A DNA stretch of 15,000 nt from Chromera velia (GCA_018398765.1 JAHBMJ010000775.1:194971-209970), one strand, 5' to 3'; shown: positions 1-10,010, numbered from the stretch's first letter. Numbers and translations: made by a program. Notes: a model not told the origin generated them from the sequence alone.

Positions 1-1020
1 AGAACAAAAGGGAGGGATAACAAAGGAACCAAAGAAGGAAGTCAAACAGGAAAAGAAAGGAAATAAAGAACAAAAGGGAGGGATAACAAGGGAACCAAAG
101 AAGGAAGTCAAACAGGAAAAGAAAGGAAATAAAGAACAAAAGGGAGGGATAACAAAGGAACCAAAGGAGGAAGTCAAACAGGAAAAGAAAGGAAATAAAG
201 AACAAAACGGAGGGATAACAAAGGAAGCAAAGAAGGAAGTCAAACAGAAAAAGAAAGGAAATAGAGAACAAAAGGGAGGGATAACAAAGGAACCAAAGAA
301 GGAAGTCAAACAGGAAAAGAAAGGAAATAAAGAACAAAAGGGAGGGATAACAAAGGAACCAAAGGAGGAAGTCAAACAGGAAAAGAAAGGAAATAAAGAA
401 CAAAACGGAGGGATAACAAAGGAACCAAAGAAGGAAGTCAAACAGGAAAAGAAAGGAAATAGAGAACAAAAGGGAGGGATAACAAAGGAACCAAAGAAGG
501 AAGTCAAACAGGAAAAGAAAGGAAATAAAGAACAAAAGGGAGGGATAACAGAGGAACCAAAGAAGGAAGTCAAACAGGAAAAGAAAGGAAATAAAGAACA
601 AAAGGGAGGGATAACAAAGGAACCAAAGAAGGAAGTCAAACAGGAAAAGAAAGGAAATAAAGAACAAAAGGGAGGGATAACAAAGGAACCAAAGAAGGAA
701 GTCAAACAGGAAAAGAAAGAAAATAAAGAACGAAAGGGAGGGATAACAAAGGAAGCAAAGAAGGAAGTCAAACAGGAAAAGAAAGGAAATAAAGAACAAA
801 AGGGAGGGATAACAAAGGAACCAAAGAAGGAAGCCAAACAGGAAAAGAAAGGAAATAAAGAACAAAAGGGAGGGATAACAAAGGAACCAAAGAAGGAAGT
901 CAAACAGGAAAAGAAAGGAAATAAAGAACAAAAGGGAGGGATAACAAAGGAAGCAAAGAAGGAAGCCAAACAGGAAAAGAAAGAAAATAAAGACCAAAAG
1001 GGAGGGATAACAAAGGAACG
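1..1020 (+). repeat. 66-bp minisatellite, about 15.5 tandem units
   Basis: Units start at 1, 67, 133, 199 and so on every 66 bases up to 991, with no insertion or deletion in any unit. The + strand is almost pure purine plus a few C and T. Units differ by scattered single substitutions. The pair of variants in units 3-4 recurs in units 6-7, which shows a 198-bp higher-order period. The array runs off the left edge, so its true length is unknown. After about 1020 the sequence diverges into unique DNA. Confidence 0.97.
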
Positions 1021-1055
1021 AAAGAATGAAGCGGAGACCGGATCGACACACCAAT
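2..1055 (+). CDS. Possible partial coding exon: Lys/Glu-rich 22-residue repeat protein
   Basis: Reading from base 2, the minisatellite is open through every unit because 66 bases is exactly 22 codons; the other two + frames have a stop in each unit. The frame stays open to a TGA at 1178-1180. Each unit encodes a highly charged Lys/Glu/Gln-rich peptide beginning EQKGGITKEPKK. No start codon is visible, so any gene begins left of the window. The exon end is arbitrary: GT dinucleotides near 1056 and 1072 could serve as donors, and the latter (phase 2) would fit the acceptor at 1304. Openness across a tandem repeat follows from openness of one unit, so this is weak evidence. All unit-to-unit substitutions I could find are nonsynonymous in this frame, which does not support purifying selection. 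It may be non-coding. Confidence 0.3.
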
Positions 1056-1304
1056 GGGTCGATCGGCCGTTCGGGTTTTGTTCCTTCCGCCTTTCAGCCA
1101 GTTGGCTCTCGTCTGTCTGTTTTGCTCACTATTTATTCTTCACAGCTATTCCGCCGCCTTCTTTCATACCGAAGATGTGATTTGTCTGGCTGACAGTCTG
1201 CCAGCTTCGATTGGAAGACACAGTCTCCCTGTTTTTGTATGTGTGTATGTGTGTGTCCCTCTGTCTCTGCCTGTATGCCTGCTGGTGCATGGATGGGTGC
1301 ACAG

Positions 1305-1713
1305 GTTCTCCCTGATCCCCGTGCCCGCGTTCAACCCGGCCGAGCTGAAGGGAAGGGAGGTGGGGTCCGACCTCTTCGTGAAGCGGGACCTGACTTGGTA
1401 CCTGGTTGGGGCCAGCAAGAAGAACCAACCGGCAGGCAAGGTGGGGGGGGTGGGGGGCAGAAGGCAGCAGGGGCAGGGCGGGGCTATAAACCATCGAGCG
1501 ACTTTGCAGCCAGGGGCTGCGCATGCGGTGGGGGGGGCACGCAGGGCCGGGGCGACCCTCCAAGCGATGGCGACTCGGGGAGGGAAGCGGAACAAGGGAG
1601 GAGACCCGTTAGCGTCTCCCCAAACCGCCACCGCGTCTGTGGGGGGGATCGTAGAGGGAGAGCAGATCGATGTAGACGCTGAGGGAGAGGGGGACGTGGA
1701 GGTGCATGAATAA
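1305..1713 (+). CDS. Probable 3'-terminal exon, product unrecognised
   Basis: A T/C-rich stretch ending in gtgcacag at 1304 precedes a + frame that stays open for 136 codons to TAA at 1711-1713. The first 45 residues (FSLIPVPAFNPAELKGREVG and on, to a Lys-rich stretch) have the mixed composition of a real domain segment. A Gly/Ala/Arg-rich middle follows, then an acidic tail rich in Glu, Asp and Val. I do not recognise the family. The exon needs a phase-2 donor upstream; whether it joins the Lys/Glu repeat frame to its left is inference. A frame-neutral 69-base segment at 1441-1509 has GT...TTTGCAG borders and could be an optional intron. The G-rich middle could also be spurious coding. Confidence 0.45.
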
Positions 1714-1714
1714 A
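1709..1714 (+). terminator. AATAAA hexamer overlapping the stop codon
   Basis: The stop TAA at 1711-1713 is contained in an AATAAA hexamer, the metazoan/plant-type polyadenylation signal. Whether this organism uses that hexamer is unknown, so this is only a candidate 3'-processing signal. Confidence 0.25.
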
Positions 1715-2640
1715 GAAAGAAGAGGATGTGGATGTGGAAAGGAGCGAGGGTCCGCATGCAGGAGGGTTGTGGAGATGAGCGTGAAAGGGAAGGAAGGTGT
1801 TGAGGAGACGAATAGGACGGGTGTGTGTCAGAGATGGGAGAGGAAACGAAGGCGGGAAGAAAGACAGAAAGGAAGGAACGAAACAAGGGATCCTGCTTTT
1901 GGGTTCGCTGTCTTCTTGTGAAGGAGTGCATGGGCTTCTTTCTTTCTTTGTATGTTTTCCCGTTCTCTCTCTCTCCCTCTTTCTCTCACTGCTTCACTGG
2001 GAGGCAGCACCTTTTTGTGGATCCCCCCCTCATTCCTTCTTTTGGTGCGGAACGTCGAAAGCAGAGGCCTTGCTTTTTCCCTTGTCTCTTCTTTGCGCCG
2101 TTTGGGTCGGAAGGGAGAGAAATGGTTGGAGGGGAAAGTGGGAGGGGTACGCTCTCAGAAGACCTTCAAAGAAGAGCGTAGAGATCTCCTCTCGTCTTTT
2201 TTACTTCCTCTCGAAGTTTGTGCAGAAATACATGGAGTGAGGGTCTCTCTTCATTTAACTGATCCATTGCTCTTCAAAAGCCCTCCATCCATGCCTCTCT
2301 CTGTCGTCCCACACGCCGGCCGTCTCTCCCCGCATTCACATTCTACAAAGGGTTTGCAAGCATCCCATCGGATCATCAGTACCTTGTCAAGCAACTGATA
2401 ATCAAAACAAAAACATCAAAAATTGGGTCCTCGAGTTGCGTGACGTTCCCTGTTCAAGCTGTTGAGTCGAGGTCGACTCCCCTGCCTCTCTTCATCTCTT
2501 CATGCGCCACACACGTGTCTCCCACCATGCAGCTGCTTGGACTTTTGTTGCGGTGCAGTACGGTACTGCTTGGCATCGATCGATCTGTATGTGGCAGTCT
2601 GTCTATGACGGTCAGACGGTGGGTTCTGCCCTAGGTTCTG
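1714..2640. other. Non-coding stretch, probable 3' flank
   Basis: Purine-rich to about 1890, then CT-rich and low in complexity to about 2350. Several open frames of 60-150 codons exist on both strands, but they overlap each other, have homopolymer-like composition and lack convincing splice signals. I see no gene here. Confidence 0.6.
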
Positions 2641-2663
2641 CCTCATTTCTAGTATCATTCTAA

Positions 2664-2695
2664 GTCTGATGCATCAGACCGCGCTCATGCATGCA
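2664..2695. repeat. 16-bp perfect palindrome plus TGCATGCA
   Basis: GTCTGATGCATCAGAC at 2664-2679 equals its own reverse complement. It is followed at 2688-2695 by TGCATGCA, also a perfect palindrome. Both share a GCAT-type core. Position is in the convergent intergenic region. Confidence 0.6.
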
Positions 2696-3374
2696 CTGCC
2701 ATGCAGTCCTGCAACTACTCTCACTCTTTAATACAAACGGCAGTGCTAGCCATGATTTAATTATTCATATATTGAATTATGTGACATATAGATTTTGTTT
2801 TAAATAATGCCCTAGATAATGCCTAGCCTATAGTACCTCACGTAATATAGCATAACAGCAAACATCATAAAGTGAACATCACAAATAATGAAAATTTTCA
2901 GCTAAAATTCCATGAAATTCTCTAAAATGATAGTAAAATCCTAGCTAAAATCCCATTGATATAATTAAATCTATATCCCATAATGTAGTATAAAATCCCG
3001 GTTTTAAATCCGCTAAAATCCTAGCCCAAAATATCATAAAATCCTTAGTAGCTACCTGCACTAGCAGGGTATGTTTTGCCGGTTTTTATAAGCTAATGTA
3101 ATTTGTTGGTTTAGATCAAACTCTAGACCGAATTCCTGTGAAATATATTTTAAAAAGAGTCTATATATGACCAGTTTTTACAAGAGTTTTTATAATTACT
3201 TATATAGTAAATTATTCACATTCATTCAAATTATCATACAAATGAATTAATGTTATCAACTATATATTTAGCTAGATATTTAGTTACATGCATGGATATC
3301 GCTACTCATTAAGTTTTTAACAGATCAAAACTTTGTTTGTAGAAAGAAAACAAATTAAGCCCAAAACTAAGCAA

Positions 3375-3382
3375 AACTTAAA
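3375..3382. repeat. Left copy of 8-bp target-site duplication
   Basis: AACTTAAA directly abuts the left inverted repeat of the MITE. The identical octamer abuts the right end. Confidence 0.85.
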
Positions 3383-3602
3383 CTAGGCTCCCCATATGTA
3401 AAAAAATAAAAAAGTTAATTGCTCAAAATCACTTTTACTTTTTATTTTTTAATTTATTTTTAAATCATTTTTTTGAAGCAGGCACTTCAAGTTCCGAAGT
3501 TTAAAGGTCAAAGCTCATCTGACACACAAAAATAAAAAAATGAAAAAACTAATTCAGGTTTTAACCTAGCCAACTTTATTTATTTACATATGGGGAGCCT
3601 AG
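3383..3602. mobile_element. 220-bp MITE with 20-bp terminal inverted repeats, possibly hAT-type
   Basis: The left end 3383-3402 (CTAGGCTCCCCATATGTAAA) is the exact reverse complement of the right end 3583-3602. The octamer AACTTAAA lies immediately outside both ends (3375-3382 and 3603-3610), which is a clean 8-bp target-site duplication. The interior is AT-rich, has no open reading frame and contains a short non-AT core around 3476-3530. Small size, no coding capacity and perfect ends define a non-autonomous element. An 8-bp duplication is the hallmark of the hAT superfamily, but the terminal bases do not closely fit the usual hAT end consensus, so family assignment is tentative. Perfect ends and duplication suggest recent insertion. 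Confidence 0.88.
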
Positions 3603-3610
3603 AACTTAAA
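3603..3610. repeat. Right copy of 8-bp target-site duplication
   Basis: AACTTAAA directly abuts the right inverted repeat of the MITE and matches the left copy exactly. Confidence 0.85.
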
Positions 3611-3729
3611 TCAAGCTGAAAAGGAACGTTCATTGACTCTATCACGTAATTTGTATAACAAGATTATTGTCAAGATAGATTATTACTAGAATAGATAACA
3701 ATTAAGTTTTGTATACCTCAGCTTAGGCT

Positions 3730-3796
3730 GGGGAACGCCCCGCCCTGCTAGCTCTGGCGACAGATAGACATAGCGGGAAGGCCCTAGGGCGGAACA
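3730..3796. other. GC-rich island with inverted arms
   Basis: A 65-base GC-rich block sits inside AT-rich DNA. CCGCCCT at 3740-3746 is the inverse of AGGGCGG at 3786-3792, with about 40 bases between, and GCCCTAGGGC at 3781-3790 is a perfect palindrome. It could fold as a small structured RNA or be the remnant of another insertion. No tRNA or other known RNA signature is visible. Confidence 0.35.
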
Positions 3797-3797
3797 T

Positions 3798-3827
<30 letters not shown>
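3798..3827. repeat. ATCA tetranucleotide microsatellite
   Basis: About seven uninterrupted copies of ATCA directly follow the GC-rich island. Confidence 0.95.
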
Positions 3828-3828
<1 letters not shown>

Positions 3829-3955
3829 CGTGTACATATGTACTGATTCTACTACTGAAAGAATGTGGTATGATTTAAATTACAATCACATTAGAATATT
3901 AATTTACAGGCTGTGCAAATAATACTAGAGCTGCACATGAACCGTGAGGAAGCCA

Positions 3956-4538
3956 CTATTCCCAAGCAGGACGCGGACTGCCGCCTGCTTCCCCTTGCGG
4001 AGGATCTCCAGGAGGCTTCTTACTCGCCTTCTGAGACGCTAACACCGCACCAGCCGCAGCGGCAGCGGACGGACGGCTGGACGTTTCAGCGGAAGGTGCT
4101 GTCCCTGCACCATTCCCCCCGTTTTCTCCCATGCAGTCCCCAAAATCTCCTGAATTCACCACCGTCACGTCTAAGTGTTCAACCGAGACGGATGCCGAGG
4201 ACACCACAGACGCGTGCCTCCCCCCTCGACCTCCTCCGGGATCCTCCTCCCTTTCCCTGCTCGTTGAAGAGTGTCTGCCTGCAATGTGATCTGCATCACC
4301 CCTGTCGTCCCCCTCAACAGGAATCACCACAGCTCCGGGAAGAGGAGCATCTCCTCCCTCGGATCCCTTCCGCATTCTCTCCTCCCCATCCCCTGCCCCC
4401 CCATCCTGAGACCCCTGTTCCGAAAACGTACTCTGCCGGACTTCCGAACCAAACAGGTCAAGTTGCCACGACACGCGACGGCGTCGGATCCCCCCAGGCA
4501 GAGGGATCATCACGGGGTGAGGAGGCTGATGGGACGGA
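3956..4538 (-). CDS. Membrane-protein gene, exon 11 (C-terminal tail and stop)
   Basis: Acceptor CTTCCGTCTGCAG after a long pyrimidine tract. Phase 2 matches exon 10, and the junction codon becomes Ser. It encodes 193 residues to TAG at 3958-3956. An RRRVSW motif is followed by long Gly, Ser, Pro, Asp/Glu and Ala-rich runs, typical of a disordered tail. The open frame continues upstream of the acceptor to 4900, but that part contains a CT microsatellite and is better read as intron. Confidence 0.62.
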
Positions 4539-7505
4539 CTGCAGACGGAAGTATCAGAAGGAAGGAAGATAAAGGGGGGGTCGTTGTATGATGCAGAGAG
4601 GTACGCTCTCTCTCTCTCTCTATGTAAACACAAATTAAGCAGATGGGTGCATGGGTGGACAGGCGCAACACCAGGAAAGCTACAGCAGGAGGCAAGCAGA
4701 ATAGTCGAGAACCGAGATTCCCATGTCGGCCTGATGGATTGGTAGCTCATGTCTGGAATGGCGTCCGTGATCTGATCATGCAAATGCATATACTGATACG
4801 ACTCGATCAACGGACCTGAACGGTTCGTCGTACAGCGCCTCTTTCTTCTGGACTTTGCGAATGTTGAACAGGCGCAGTCGGGCAAGGCCGAGGCGTGCAA
4901 GCTGTTTGCGTCTGATGGAGAGGGTCAGATTGGCCACCTTGCAGGGACGCAGGTAGTGTGCCTCAGCGGCCATATCGAGGAGTGAGGCGAGGAGACCTGA
5001 TGATGAAAAGAAAAGCAGGAGAAAGGAGAAAAGCAAGAGAAAGGACAGCAGCGCGAGAAATCACATGCAGTGTCACTCCAACGGAACAAGCAGACCTCTT
5101 TTCTTGCGACTGTTTGAAATTACTGGGTGCGGCATCCGGCTTCGCTTCTGAACTATTGTCAAAGGCTCAATTCAATTAATCTTTCACTCCATCGGTGAGT
5201 CGACCAAAGATGCAAACTATTATTTGCATCTGACATCTGTGCTGACTCGAAGTGCCGATATGTGCGCTCTTATTTTAGCTGTTTCTTTTTTCCGCCTGAT
5301 ACTTTATTCTGCTTCTGTCTTAAACTGTCGGTCCACTCAATCGATCTAACATTTCATTTCTTTTCATACCGACGGTATTGATATTATAAAAGAAAAAGAA
5401 GAAGAACATTTTCTAGACGCTCGAGTGTGTTGATTTCACTTAAATTCAATCGTTCCTCTGGCGAAAAGCTGTTATATTCTCAACGGCAATGAGCTTCATT
5501 CCTGCACCGACCCACGGCCCCACCCAGCCACCCACTCACCGATAGTTGCCAGCTCGCTCTGCAAGTGCTTGATGTGAAACTCCTGTACCATCGTGTCCAA
5601 ATCCAAAAACTGATAAGAAGCAACCAAGCAGGGGCACACACAAACATCTGTACCATCGTGTCCAAATCCAAAAACTGAAAGAAGCAACCAAGCAGGGGCA
5701 CACACAAACACCTGTACCATCGTGTCCAAATCCAAAAACTGAAAGAAGCAACCAAGCAGGGGCACACACAAACATCTGTACCATCGTGTCCAAATCCAAA
5801 AACTGAAAGAAGCAACCAAGCAGGGACACACACAAACACCTGTGTACCATCGTGTCCAAATCCAAAAACTGAAAGAAGCAACCAAGCAGGGACACACACA
5901 ACATACATTGGGTTGTTCGATCGATAGCTGCAGAGGGGGAAAATCAGAGAGGGCCTACTCTTCTTTTTTGCGTGAGAAGGTGGGAACTGGCACAGATGCA
6001 CTAGCAGTTTACGTAAGAAGTCAAAGGTGCCAGAAATATCTTGGAATTTGAAGATCGTCGAAAATTCCATATGCTGCTTTGCCTGTCTTTTCGCCAATGT
6101 GTTCCAAGGAAGCCAGCCAGATGGCCAGTGGCCTAGCTGACTTGTGGCCCTTGTACCTGAATGAGCAATCGGGGGATTGAATGAATGAATGGGTGGCCTT
6201 TACTGACTGACTCACGTCTGCAGCAGAGATGGCGAAAGTCTCAATGTGGCGGTCGAAGTCCATGTGCTCCTCCAAATCTACCAACATGGCCATCTCCCTT
6301 CTCTGCCATACATTCCACATTGGAACGGAGTTCTTTTGCTTCTCGGCCCTCCCCTTTGCCTCATGAACGTGAACAGCCAGTGTGAATATAATCACTCGGC
6401 TTCGTTCGCGCTCCTCCTCAGGCTGAGAATTGGGGCTTCCCTTCGCAGCAGCCTGGTTTTTGACTGCGCAATTCGGTTGTTCTGCTTTCTCTTTCTCTTT
6501 CTCTTGCTCGTCATTGACAACCCCCCGGCTTTTGCTCGCAAGGATGGCTGTTGCGTAACGATTCAATCTAGACGGTTCTGCTACCGGCTCTTTATCTTGA
6601 GCGCCTGTTTTTGCTTTCCGGAGGCTCTTTTGGCCCTCAATCCCCCCGCTCTGCATGCAAATCAGCAGCAGAAAACAAAGACAGGAAGTAAGTCAAACAA
6701 CAGATGTCGCTCTCATCCTACTTTACTAGGATCGTGAGATAAGACGCAAGCGGTAGAAAAAGAGGAACTTCCGATCGAATGATGCGACCGAAAAAAAGTC
6801 GATGCTCTGCTTGCTTTTGTCACTCTCTTCTCCCCACTCTCGCCCACTTATCTTCCTCTTTCCTCGATTCCTTGACCAATTAATTGCCTCTCTGTCGACC
6901 TCACCGAGGGCTTTTCCCTGGCGTTCCTGCTGCGAAAACACCTGCAGGAGCAGATTCCATACAGAGTCTCCGAAATCCATGCCCTGCACTTGATCACCCT
7001 CATGCCCACTCCCTTGTCGTCCGGAAGTTCCCACGAACGGGCCTGCAGGCACGCACAGATCCATGCATCCGTCCGTCCGTCCATCGATCCATGAAGGCAT
7101 CTGGCCAGATGCAGTTATAATGCCTGCCTGCCTAGCTGCCTGCATTTACTCAATCAACATCTACATCCTACATCAAATCGTCAAACCATGTGAAGGTTCA
7201 CCAAGGCACCAGATTGACTATTTACCTGTGAATGCATTAAAATCACAAAGTCCACAAATCTGTAGCCTCATTTTTGTCTCTCTGGTTTTTCCAATTACCA
7301 AAGGAAAGCCGCTCTTTCTACTGTCGCTGCTTCTCGAACCCGTCTAGTTCCTCTTCTCAGGTTACACCCTACCAAAGCCATGCACTCATTCAGAATGGCT
7401 TCACGAAACCAGAGCATTGCATTACATTCATTTGATTTCATTTCGTTTCGTTTCAGACAGAGAGAGAAAGAAACAAGCAAACAAACAAAAGAAAGAAACA
7501 AAAAA

Positions 7506-7544
<39 letters not shown>

Positions 7545-9970
7545 GAAGGAAGGAAGGAAGGAATGATTAGCCCCAGAGGGACAAAGTTCACCCATGCCTT
7601 CCTTGTAGAGTGAGAGAGAGACACACTCCCAAGGCGATACACCAGGAGCCTAAGCGTGTACAGAGGTTCTTCTGAAGAAAGGGGGCCTGTACAGAGGTTC
7701 TTCTGAAGAAAGGGAGAGAGGGACATGAAGAATTCAGTCTTCCTGGCTGCTTGGTCCTTTCTCTCTCTTCCCTCCCCCACCTGTTGGCACACGCTCCTCA
7801 GCTTCCTCTTGAGTCTCTGCAGGTCCGTCTTGTACACATCTTCATCCTCCAGCCGTCCGGTCATTACCCGTGCGGCAGTCATCGAACGCTCCTGAAAGAA
7901 AGAAATCAAACGGGCAGGCAGGCAGGCACACGGAGAGACGGACAGACAGAGTGTCTCTCTTTTTTCTTCCCTCCCACTCTCTCTTCTTTGTGCTCCTTCT
8001 TCTCGGGAGGGACCGAAGGATGGATGAACAGACACACAGACAGGGCGGTGCACATGCAGGAAAGCAACATCAGCAGGAACCCCTAAGATTCATTGAGGCA
8101 AACAAAGAGCTTGATGGCAGGATTTCTTGTGACGTCGTCTTGCTCTAGCTACAAAGAGCACAAACGACCAATTCGCAGATGCTCCTGACAGAGCAAGGAA
8201 GGATTGATTCCGCTACAATTGTTCGATCAGTTTCGACACCACAAGACTTCTAGAAGAAAACAATGTGAAAAAGAGCACATCATCATTTCGAAAAGAGGGC
8301 AGAAAGAGAAATTGATACAGACATACACGTAAAGAAATTGGCCGGCTACTAAGAGGGCCTGCTACTACTTGAGGGCATCACGTGGGAGGGACGCTTGGGA
8401 TAAATAGCGATCTGCTGATCTTATGGACAGAGGAGTTCTTCGAGAGAAAATTGCCGCATCTTTGTGAGATAAAGTGAGACTGCCAAACTGACGATCATGA
8501 AGCCTCCTCTCCTCTTCTTCTTGGGAGTAATTCTGCAAAAGCCGTACATGCGTATACGGTCATATCCACCCATGGAAAAAACAGCTACTTACTTAGCAAA
8601 TTTATCTAGCAGGGGACAAAACTGCAAATAGAAGAAAGGAAGTAGTGAAGGCAGGGAGCAGAACAACAGAAAGCGAAAAGGAAGCAAGAAAGAAAGAAAG
8701 GAAGCAAGAAAGAAAGAACGAACGAATGAAAGAAGCAAGGAAAGCAAGAAGACAGGGACAAGGACAAAGAAAAAAACGAAAAAAAAAAGATGAAAAACAG
8801 AAAGAGAGACAGACGGGCCGGCAGGTAGGGACGCAGGCAGGCAGGCAGAAAGAAGGTGGGTGATTGCTGCCTCCTGAATGTTTCTTCAGGCTTTAGAAGA
8901 AGAAAAGAAGGCTTGGAGGCACCACGTTTTAGTCCTTCCGCTTTTTTTTTTTCATCTGTGTGTCGGTGAATGGATGATCTGCGCAGGGTGTGCCTGACTG
9001 GACTCCCCGGGGTCACTCACACTTTTCTGACGGGTACAGTGTCCGCCTTCGCCTTCACGAATGCTTTCCGTCGGAGCTGTTCTGCTCTCTTCCTGCAGAC
9101 AAAACAAAAAACGACAGACAAATAATCTAGACAGGCAACTAAAGGTGGGCAGATTCATTTACTCTGCAGCAAAAAGAATCAAGTGCCCCGACATATAGCC
9201 AGAGAGACAGACAGATAGACAGATAGAGACAGACACGGACATACATCCACCAACAGTATTCAAAAGAGAAGAACCATGAAGAGACAACAAAACAAAGAGA
9301 TAAAATAAAAAATAGAGGACACGCGCACAAACGCAGAAAGAAGAGGCACGAACAAAGACACAAAAAAACAAACACAAAGACACAGACGGTCACACTCAGA
9401 GAGACCTTGCGAGCGGACTACAGAATGAGCGGTGCAGCTTGTGGCGGGCTAACGGCTGACTTTAGAAATGTATAAATGGCCAGCCAGTCGGTGAAGAACA
9501 GCACGAGGGATCCCACCACTGCAGTCCAGGAAGTCAATTGGAACACCAGCTTGTGAGAAGAAGAATCAAATCTCTAGCTCATGCATCTGCACTCTCTGCC
9601 AACACTTAATTCCGTCGCAGACTCCCGAGAGAGTTAGGCATGATCCGAAGTCAGACCACGGATCGAAACGCAGACACACAGAAAGTACAGGGGAGGAGCG
9701 CAGAAACAGAATCCCTGCACGTATAAGCAGTCTAGGAGGACGTTCTACTCTCTGCTCCACAGGCCTCTCTGTCTCCTTCGAAGAGGGATCAACCAAGAGC
9801 CTGCAGCCTTTCTTGTACACTGGTATATATGCAGACTGGGACTCAGTGAGATGTATCTCTGACCATGAGTGCATATACGCCTAAGCATGGATTTGTGCAC
9901 ATATCATGATCCACATGTTTTCCCCTTCTCAAAAGCGAAGGCGCAAGCGCTTGCATACATCTTCTGTCTG

Positions 9971-10010
<40 letters not shown>

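Larger units (their letters stand above)
2700..3900. other. AT-rich intergenic region between convergent genes
   Basis: Base composition changes sharply to strongly AT-rich, with long A and T runs and no open frame of note on either strand. Between about 2900 and 3050 the octamer TAAAATCC or close variants recurs at least five times. The region contains a complete MITE, a small GC-rich island near 3730-3796 and an ATCA microsatellite. It separates the + gene ending near 1713 from the - gene ending at 3956. Confidence 0.8.
6984..7780 (-). other. Intron between exons 5 and 6
   Basis: Contains the GAAA/GGAA microsatellite and the 27-bp duplication. CCGTCCGTCCGTCCATCGATC simple sequence lies near 7068. 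No convincing exon. Confidence 0.5.

Noticed and set aside
1164-1931. Long - strand open frame of 255 codons
   Set aside because: It lies opposite a better + exon, has Ser/Pro/Arg/Thr-rich composition expected from simple sequence, and shows no domain or splice support.
3720-3800. tRNA or other known small RNA in the GC-rich island
   Set aside because: A TAGCTCTGGCG stretch weakly resembles an A box, but there is no B box/T-loop and no cloverleaf.
4793-4815. A 23-base intron between GTCCGT and TATCAG in the - gene
   Set aside because: Joining across it leads to a stop codon soon after, and the longer intron to 4539 matches phase.
3956-4900. A single - strand open frame of 314 codons as one exon
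   Set aside because: The upstream part crosses a GA/CT microsatellite and low-quality composition, while a strong CTTCCGTCTGCAG acceptor at 4541-4539 and a phase-2 donor at 4815 join exon 10 to the tail cleanly.
5583-5903. CRISPR array
   Set aside because: Units are contiguous tandem copies without unique spacers, in a eukaryotic intron.
8606-9016. - strand open frame of 136 codons, Phe/Ser/Leu-rich
   Set aside because: Its composition comes from the GAAA-type simple sequence read in the antisense direction; it is intron of the - gene.
9566-9874. - strand 102-codon frame as an extra exon of the membrane protein
   Set aside because: Exon 1 and exon 2 already match in phase and together give a continuous hydrophobic segment; this frame has no convincing acceptor or donor.
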